Position numbers and translations under genes: made by a program
Notes under the pieces: generated by a model
What the model was told of the DNA's origin: nothing
Databases searched by the model: none
The model's input: the letters and a program-made list of their open reading frames with translations, nothing else
Assembly (NCBI GenBank): GCA_937874315.1
Contig: CALNAE010000157.1
Coordinates: 1-11,047, forward strand
Length of the DNA stretch: 11,047 nt
Direction of reading: 5' to 3'
DNA from: an uncultured Bifidobacterium sp.
Lineage (GTDB): Bacteria > Actinomycetota > Actinomycetes > Actinomycetales > Bifidobacteriaceae
In this document: one piece after another, positions 6,540-11,047 of the stretch
How positions within the stretch are numbered: the stretch's first letter is position 1
Layout: every line of letters starts with the position of its first letter

Positions 6540-7391
6540 ATGCAGCATGTAACCGTTCTCGGCACCGGAGTATTGGGCGCCCAAATCATCTTTCAGTCCG
6601 CATATCGGGGCAAGGATGTCGTCGCGTATGACATCAGCGACCAGATACTTGCCGCGCTCCCACAACGGTTCGAGCTTCTGAAGCAGTATTATCGGCAAGA
6701 TCTTTCTGATGTCACGGAGGCCAAACTCGAAGCGGCGATCGCCCGGATTCGCGCCACCTCGGATCTGGCCGATGCGGTACACGATGCCGATATCGTCATT
6801 GAGGCGATTCCCGAGCGACTCGACATCAAGCAGAGCACGTGGGAGCAGGTGAGTAAATTCGCGCCCCCGACGACGGTGTTCTGCACGAATTCATCGACGC
6901 TGCTGCCCAGCGCCATAGCCCCGTTCACCGATCGGCCGGAACGATTCCTCGCCCTGCATTTTGCAAATTCGATTTGGAAGAACAACACCGCCGAAGTGAT
7001 GATGCAGCCGAAGACGGACCCGGGGGTCTTCGACCAGGTTGTGACCTTCGCCGAGGAAATCGGCATGGTCCCGATTCGTCTGTATAAGGAGCAGCCGGGG
7101 TATGTGCTCAACTCGCTGCTGGTGCCCTTGCTCAATGCCGCCGCGGGCCTGTGGGTGCGTGATATCGCATCGATTGAGGACATCGATGCCACGTGGCGCA
7201 TCGCGACCGGTGCCCCGCTGGGGCCGTTCCAGATCTTTGACGTCGTCGGCATGATGACGCCGTATAACCTGAGCAAGGACAGTCCGGATCCGGGGCGCCG
7301 CGCATTCGCCGAACGGCTGAAGAAGGACTATATCGACAACGGTTGGCTTGGGCGTGATAGCGGGCGTGGGTTCTACGACTATCACAAGTAG
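6540..7391 (+). CDS. 3-hydroxyacyl-CoA dehydrogenase family protein (substrate unknown)
   Basis: The family oxidises L-3-hydroxyacyl-CoA to 3-ketoacyl-CoA with NAD+, or runs the reverse in butanoate-type pathways. The 283 residues begin with a Rossmann fold: LGTGVLG at 7-13, then an Asp near 31 (AYDIS) after beta-2 consistent with NAD preference. Family active-site positions are present at the right spacing: Ser119 (in NSS), His140 (LHFAN), Glu152 (12 residues after His) and Asn191 (PGYVLN). The C-terminal domain has GAPLGPFQIFD at 224-234 and GRGFYDY at 275-281. It is therefore a complete single-domain enzyme. Start ATG 6540 has AGAAGG five bases upstream; ATG 6537 is adjacent, and GTG 6468 would overlap the promoter region. 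No thiolase, crotonase or acyl-CoA ligase gene lies nearby, so the acyl substrate and even the pathway are open; it could act on a related hydroxy acid. Confidence 0.88.
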   Translation: MQHVTVLGTGVLGAQIIFQSAYRGKDVVAYDISDQILAALPQRFELLKQYYRQDLSDVTEAKLEAAIARIRATSDLADAVHDADIVIEAIPERLDIKQSTWEQVSKFAPPTTVFCTNSSTLLPSAIAPFTDRPERFLALHFANSIWKNNTAEVMMQPKTDPGVFDQVVTFAEEIGMVPIRLYKEQPGYVLNSLLVPLLNAAAGLWVRDIASIEDIDATWRIATGAPLGPFQIFDVVGMMTPYNLSKDSPDPGRRAFAERLKKDYIDNGWLGRDSGRGFYDYHK

Positions 7392-7401
7392 GTCGCAATA
7401 T

Positions 7402-7455
7402 CGTCAGCACGGGAGCCGTCGGGGAATCGATGCGCTGCCGTGCTGATGCGTTTTC
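7402..7455 (+). terminator. Terminator after the dehydrogenase gene
   Basis: CGTCAGCACGG at 7402-7412 pairs with CCGTGCTGATG at 7438-7448, an 11-bp stem with one G-T wobble and a 25-base loop. CG and then TTTT follow at 7449-7454. It lies ten bases after the stop codon. Confidence 0.6.
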
Positions 7456-7476
7456 TGGCGTCAGTTTCTGGCGTCA
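7452..7476. repeat. 13-bp tandem duplication
   Basis: TTTCTGGCGTCAG at 7452-7464 is followed directly by TTTCTGGCGTCA at 7465-7476. It sits at the T-tract of the upstream terminator and may have arisen by slippage. Confidence 0.75.
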
Positions 7477-7809
7477 ATTGGTTGTTCGTTGTCTCAAGGC
7501 GACCTGTGATGCTGCTTCAGGGCTTTGAGGGGGACTTCTTGAACTGCGCCGTCAGAGGCCGTTCAGTCACATTTCGAGTTGCACCTAGGTCTTATGACAC
7601 GTGAGACATGTGCGACACGCAGTGGTACAGCCTTCGACCACAGTCTTCGAATAAGTGCGGTTCGGACCGAAGAATGCGGCACACTGAATATCACCGCGGG
7701 CGGGGGAGTCGTACTCTGGCGGCATCGTCGTCGCACGGGGATGCATCAGGTCGTCCTTCGATTCGTTCCCATGTTCCGCGGTCCACGAAATTCAACGAAG
7801 GAGATCACC
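7477..7809. other. Long untranslated stretch before ssb
   Basis: About 330 bases without a convincing gene. The ssb frame stays open upstream to 7579, but the extra residues are rich in Cys, His and Arg and have no ribosome binding site, so it is treated as non-coding. A weak promoter pair is TTGTTC (7482-7487) and TGTGAT (7505-7510), 17 bases apart. Small palindromes occur at 7583-7590 (ACCTAGGT) and 7661-7671 (TTCGGACCGAA). No tRNA or known riboswitch is recognised. The length suggests a regulated promoter or long leader. Confidence 0.4.
7598..7612. promoter_or_regulatory. Operator-like imperfect inverted repeat
   Basis: CACGTG at 7598-7603 and CATGTG at 7607-7612 flank a 3-base centre; the half-sites match as an inverted repeat with one mismatch. 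It is about 200 bases before the ssb start. It does not match the actinobacterial LexA consensus as I know it. A binding protein cannot be named. Confidence 0.25.
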
Positions 7810-8430
7810 ATGGGACAGCAGGGAACCGTAACCATCACCGGATTCGTAGGCGGCGATCCGACGCGATTCGGTCGGGAGGGCGGGTCTGCGGCCTGCTCTT
7901 TCCGCGTCGGATCCACGCGCAGCTATTTTCACGCGGCATCGGGCGAGTGGAGAGAACATCCCACCACCTGGATGACCATCAAAGCATTCCGTTCATTGGC
8001 CGAGCACATCCTCGGCTCACTGCATACCGGAGACCCGGTCATCGTGACCGGGCTGCTCGGCACGGAGACCTGGAAACAGGACGGCAATGCGCGTTCCCGC
8101 GTCGTTATCGAGGCAACCAGCGTCGGCCATGATCTGGTGCACGGTGTCAGCGCATTCATGAAAAGTCGCGATACGCGGCGTCAATCCCGAGCTGCCGATG
8201 TCTCGTCTGTTTCGGATGAACGTGATATGCCCGATACCGACTCGGGCGTTGTCTTCGATGATGAGCGGCGTGATGTGGCGACCGAGATCGGGTCTGGGCA
8301 GCACGTCGTAAATGACATCATCGATGATCAAACGATTGGTGTCGCCACCGATGCCATGACCGATGTGACGGCGCAGACGCCAGTCGTCCGATCGGATGAG
8401 TCACAGGAGTTCGCATCGGCAGGATTTTAG
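7810..8430 (+). CDS. ssb: Single-stranded DNA-binding protein, paralogue outside the rpsF-rpsR locus
   Basis: The 206-residue protein carries an N-terminal OB fold at about 5-112: GFVGGDP (11-17), FRVGSTR (31-37), the GEW and TTWMTIKAF strands (45-60), LGSLHTGDPVIVTGLL (68-83) and the closing strand near 97-106. SSBs coat ssDNA during replication, repair and recombination. The tail (about 115-206) is acidic, low in complexity and probably disordered. Its end, DESQEFASAGF, keeps acidic residues and a terminal Phe but lacks the DDDIPF-type tip that recruits partner proteins. The ATG at 7810 has a near-perfect AAGGAG (7798-7803) six bases upstream, which overrides the longer open frame starting at 7579. 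No rpsF or rpsR neighbours are present, so this is likely the second, actinobacterial SsbB-like copy; that role (for example in DNA uptake or stress) is inference. Confidence 0.85.
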   Translation: MGQQGTVTITGFVGGDPTRFGREGGSAACSFRVGSTRSYFHAASGEWREHPTTWMTIKAFRSLAEHILGSLHTGDPVIVTGLLGTETWKQDGNARSRVVIEATSVGHDLVHGVSAFMKSRDTRRQSRAADVSSVSDERDMPDTDSGVVFDDERRDVATEIGSGQHVVNDIIDDQTIGVATDAMTDVTAQTPVVRSDESQEFASAGF

Positions 8431-8543
8431 ATTTCATCGACAGAGCAGTCATCGATCCGACTGGCGACGCATCGGCGCGCAGCGATAAGCCGGATATCGG
8501 CTCGACTCCGCCACGCAACGGTGCCGAGGCTTCGTCGCGGACG

Positions 8544-8583
8544 AGTTCAGTACGATCGGCACGTTCGTCGATCGTACTGAACT
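8544..8583. terminator. 15-bp perfect inverted repeat, possible two-way terminator
   Basis: AGTTCAGTACGATCG at 8544-8558 pairs perfectly with CGATCGTACTGAACT at 8569-8583 around a 10-base loop. It lies 113 bases after the ssb stop, between convergent genes. There is no T-tract on either side, and the stem is less GC-rich than typical terminators. It could also be an operator-like site or an RNA-processing hairpin. Confidence 0.5.
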
Positions 8584-8612
8584 GGCTGGTTGTGCTGACC
8601 GCAGCCCCCTGC

Positions 8613-8663
8613 CGGAACACTCCGATCGGGGTCTGCGATCCCAATGAGAGTGTTCCGTCTTGT
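8613..8663 (+). terminator. Long hairpin with partial T-tract
   Basis: CGGAACACTC at 8613-8622 pairs perfectly with GAGTGTTCCG at 8648-8657. A short inner stem (GGG 8628-8630 with CCC 8640-8642) is separated by symmetrical 5-base internal loops. TCTTGT follows at 8658-8663. The right arm TTCCG can also pair with CGGAA at 8664-8668, giving a competing small hairpin. Confidence 0.45.
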
Positions 8664-8730
8664 CGGAAACGCATTGCGTACGCTCGACCGCCTTCAGAAC
8701 GCTGCGGTGGCGCTGTGTCTGCTGTGGATA

Positions 8731-8772
8731 TCCCGGCCTGGGTCAGTTCATTGGTTCAACCGCGAGCCGGGA
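8731..8772 (-). terminator. Possible pepO terminator
   Basis: TCCCGGC at 8731-8737 pairs with GCCGGGA at 8766-8772, a 7-bp stem 13 bases after the pepO stop on the minus strand. The loop is long (28 bases) and no T-tract follows, so support is weak. Confidence 0.25.
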
Positions 8773-8785
8773 GCCATTGATCAGA

Positions 8786-10864
8786 TCACCAGATATGCAC
8801 ACGTTGTGCGGGATCGAGCCACATGTCGTCTTCCGGCTTGACGGCGAAGGCGCTGTAGAACAGATCGACATTGCGTACGATGCCGTTGGTCCTGCATTCC
8901 GCTGGCGAGTGAGGATCGATCTGCAGATACTGCTCCGTAAGCTCGTCACGTTGTTTGGAACGCCATACGGACGCATAGCTCAGGAAGAAGCGTTGCAATC
9001 CGGTGAAACCATCGATGATGGGAGCCTGAGCGAGTGTATCGGCGACCGCCGAATCAGAGCCGTCGATATCCCGGCCCTGTGCCTTGTCAAGCGCGAACGC
9101 ATAGGCTTTCAACGCGATGTTCACTCCGCTCAGATCGCCGATGTTTTCGCCGATGGTCAATGCCCCATTGACGTGTGGCGCCTTGTCGGGGTCATCGGCG
9201 TATTTCTCGACAAGTTGTTCTGGAATGAATGTGTTGTATTGTTCGATAAGCGCGGAGGTGAGTTTGGTGAAATTCGTCTTGTCTTCGGTGGTCCACCAAT
9301 CGGCAAGTCGCCCGTCTCCGTCGTACTGGCTGCCTTGGTCGTCGAAACCGTGGCCGATTTCATGGCCGATTACCGTGCCGATGCCTCCATAGTTCGCTGC
9401 GTCCTCCGCCGTCGGATCGAAGAATGGGGCTTGCAGGATGGCCGCGGGGAAGACGATGACATTCATGGACGGTTCGTAATAGGCGTTCACCGTCTGCGGA
9501 TTCATCAGCCATTCATCCTTGTCGACGGGTTTTCCGGCCTTGGCCAGCTGATATCCGGTTTCATAGATCGAGGCCGCCTTCATGTTGTCCACGAGCGAAG
9601 CGTCGGAGCTTACATCCAGTGCGCTGTAATCGCGCCAGTGATTGGTGTATCCGATTTTCGGCGTGAACTTGGAGAGCTTCTCCAGCGCCTTGGCCTTGGT
9701 CTGCTCACCCAACCATGAGCTACTCGTGATGGAGACACGGTAGGCCTCGATCAGATTGCCGACCAGCAGTTCGACGCGTTGCTTCGAACTCGTGGGGAAG
9801 TGCCGAGCGACATACTCGCGGCCCACATCCTCGCCGCAGATGCCGTTGACCAGGGAGACCGCCCGCTTCCAACGGTCGCGTTGCTTGGCCGCGCCGGAAA
9901 GGACTTTGCCGTAGAAGTCGAAGTTCGTCTGATCGAAATCATGGCTCAACAAACCTGCCCAGTGAATCAGGGTGTGCGCGCGGGCCCACAGTCGAAGGTC
10001 GTCGAGTTCGGCTTGGTTCCAGACCTCATCGAGGCCGGTGAGGAAACCTGGCTCATGAACGATGGTATGTTGCAACACCTGCATCAAGTCTATCGGTTGA
10101 GCTTTGGCGCCGGGTGCCGCGTCGTACGCTGTCTGCCAGGAATGGATCCATCGAACGATATCCACGTGGTGCAACGACGCGGACAGCGTGGCGAAATCAG
10201 TGGGATTGTGCGTCTTCTGGGAATCTCTGGTGGCGACGTTGTCCCAGTGGTGCGCGGCGATACGCGTCTCGAGCGCCAACACGCGTTTGGCCATGGCCTC
10301 GCACGCATCGGTATCGCCGTAGTGAGCCAGGGTCAGCAACTTGATAAGCAGCTGGACATATTGATCGCGAATGGGGGCATACCGGTCTTCGCGGTAGTAC
10401 GCCTCATCGGGCAAACCGATTCCGCCCTGCTCGATGTGGGCGATATTCGTTCGAGGATTGTCGGGATCCCCGTAGATTTCAACCCCGAACAGATCGGGAC
10501 CGCCCGTGGGGTTGAGATCTCCCAGCGCTTCGATGAGCTCCGCCTTGCTCGTCACGCCGTCGATACGATGCAACATGGGTTCGATGGGATGCATCCCCGC
10601 CGCTTCTATGGCCTTCGTGTCACAGAATGATTGATAAATCGCCCGTGAGCGAAGGGCCGTGCAATGCTCATCTTCGAGGATGTCACGAATCTGGCGTTCG
10701 GCGTCTTCCGCGAGTTTGTCGAAAGAGCCATAGCGGGAGCGGTCGTCAGGAAGTCGATATGTGTCGATCCACGGGCCGTTGGCATAGCGGAACAAATCAT
10801 TATTGGGGGTGATCACCGATGAAAAGGATGTCGGGTCAAGCCCAGAAATCATAGCAGTTTCCAT
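8786..10864 (-). CDS. pepO: M13 family zinc endopeptidase (PepO/neprilysin-like)
   Basis: PepO cleaves oligopeptides on the amino side of hydrophobic residues; bacterial forms usually work in the cytosol on imported peptides. The 692 residues match the family length. The M13_N domain fills about 18-400 and the catalytic M13 domain about 455-692. Zinc ligands and catalysis: HEIGH at 501-505, third ligand Glu573 in GENIGD (572-577). Substrate-binding NAYY is at 460-463, and HSP...R at 652-658 (His652, Arg658) completes the site. The C-terminal Trp692 is a family hallmark, so the end is intact. No signal peptide or membrane anchor is visible, unlike mammalian neprilysin. The ATG at 10864 has GGGTGA four bases upstream; a second ATG at codon 5 has GGAAA upstream and is possible. 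It is convergent with ssb. Two long frames (352 and 283 codons) on the opposite strand are composition artefacts. Confidence 0.95.
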   Translation of the reverse strand: METAMISGLDPTSFSSVITPNNDLFRYANGPWIDTYRLPDDRSRYGSFDKLAEDAERQIRDILEDEHCTALRSRAIYQSFCDTKAIEAAGMHPIEPMLHRIDGVTSKAELIEALGDLNPTGGPDLFGVEIYGDPDNPRTNIAHIEQGGIGLPDEAYYREDRYAPIRDQYVQLLIKLLTLAHYGDTDACEAMAKRVLALETRIAAHHWDNVATRDSQKTHNPTDFATLSASLHHVDIVRWIHSWQTAYDAAPGAKAQPIDLMQVLQHTIVHEPGFLTGLDEVWNQAELDDLRLWARAHTLIHWAGLLSHDFDQTNFDFYGKVLSGAAKQRDRWKRAVSLVNGICGEDVGREYVARHFPTSSKQRVELLVGNLIEAYRVSITSSSWLGEQTKAKALEKLSKFTPKIGYTNHWRDYSALDVSSDASLVDNMKAASIYETGYQLAKAGKPVDKDEWLMNPQTVNAYYEPSMNVIVFPAAILQAPFFDPTAEDAANYGGIGTVIGHEIGHGFDDQGSQYDGDGRLADWWTTEDKTNFTKLTSALIEQYNTFIPEQLVEKYADDPDKAPHVNGALTIGENIGDLSGVNIALKAYAFALDKAQGRDIDGSDSAVADTLAQAPIIDGFTGLQRFFLSYASVWRSKQRDELTEQYLQIDPHSPAECRTNGIVRNVDLFYSAFAVKPEDDMWLDPAQRVHIW

Positions 10865-10973
10865 GCACTCACCCTATCCAGATTGAATGACAATCGGTTG
10901 CTGACGATGCCCGGTCGGGCGAGGATGCGCGGTGGGGATAGTCGGATGGGGAGGTCGGACGATCCCCGGTCGC

Positions 10974-11046
10974 ACGGGGACGGGCGATGAGGACGGGACA
11001 GACGGGGACGGGCGATGTGGATGGACCAGACGTGGATGGACCAGAC
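10974..11046. repeat. Nested tandem repeats at the right edge; possible start of a plus-strand gene
   Basis: A 28-bp period runs from 10974-11001 to 11002-11029 (first 16 bases identical), and a 15-bp unit, GTGGATGGACCAGAC, is repeated exactly at 11017-11031 and 11032-11046. The plus strand is very G-rich, with G-tracts at 10976, 10982, 10995, 11004 and 11010. In one plus frame an ATG at 10987 opens to the window edge (20 codons) and the 15-bp unit reads VDGPD twice; GGGGA lies six bases upstream. On the minus strand the same unit can read as Ser/Gly/Pro/Thr repeats. Which, if either, is coding cannot be settled here. Confidence 0.7.
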
Positions 11047-11047
11047 G

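Larger units (their letters stand above)
8431..8785. other. Convergent intergenic region between ssb and pepO
   Basis: This 355-base gap holds three inverted repeats (8544-8583, 8613-8657, 8731-8772) and no convincing gene. A minus-strand frame is open from about 8743 to 8318 but lacks a ribosome binding site and overlaps the ssb 3' end. A small hairpin, AGCCG/CGGCT, is at 8488-8502. Confidence 0.5.

Noticed and set aside
7539..7566. LexA/SOS box before ssb
   Set aside because: TGAAC and GTTCA are present but 17 bases apart, far wider than a LexA site.
7640..7660. tRNA T-arm-like TTCGAAT
   Set aside because: No matching acceptor stem, anticodon arm or G-rich T-stem surrounds it; no other tRNA signature was seen in the window.
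7579..7809. Extended ssb start at 7579
   Set aside because: The extra 77 residues do not look like protein and the internal ATG at 7810 has an excellent AAGGAG; SSB family members begin there.
8660..10630. Plus-strand frames of 352 and 283 codons opposite pepO
   Set aside because: They lie opposite a complete M13 peptidase with HEIGH and a conserved C-terminal Trp; no domain is recognisable in them.

Overview
The window looks like a chromosomal segment of a high-GC Gram-positive bacterium, most likely Bifidobacterium or a close relative. The reasons are G/C-rich third codon positions, the remembered resemblance of the IMP dehydrogenase, oligoribonuclease and prolyl-tRNA synthetase to bifidobacterial proteins, and at least one start codon sitting directly behind a -10 box with no room for a Shine-Dalgarno site, as is common in Actinobacteria. 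Genus assignment is from memory of families, not from a search.

Layout, left to right. Positions 1-122 probably hold the start of a minus-strand gene that leaves the window, carrying a (DGA)n run made by a 9-bp tandem repeat. After a divergent intergenic region comes guaB (401-1948, +), apparently leaderless, followed by two tandem hairpins. Next are orn (2181-2888, +), a Pif1/RecD-like DNA helicase (2981-4387, +) and proS (4454-6322, +), all in the same direction. Two hairpins end proS. A stand-alone 3-hydroxyacyl-CoA dehydrogenase family gene (6540-7391, +) follows and ends in a good terminator. About 420 bp without a convincing gene lead to a second-type single-stranded DNA-binding protein gene (7810-8430, +). 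A 355-bp convergent intergenic region with two strong inverted repeats separates it from pepO, an M13 zinc endopeptidase on the minus strand (8786-10864). The right edge is a G-rich tandem-repeat stretch that may be the start of another gene.

The genes are mostly housekeeping: GMP synthesis (guaB), nanoRNA turnover (orn), DNA unwinding (helicase), tRNA charging (proS), ssDNA binding (ssb paralogue) and peptide degradation (pepO). I found no CRISPR array, insertion sequence, prophage, tRNA, rRNA or recognisable defence or toxin system. The most interesting signal is a run of five G-tracts just upstream of the Pif1-like helicase gene, since Pif1 helicases are known to unwind G-quadruplexes. Other points worth checking are the leaderless starts, an SSB tail lacking the classic DDDIPF tip, an apparently orphan acyl-CoA dehydrogenase-type protein, and long palindromes between ssb and pepO.
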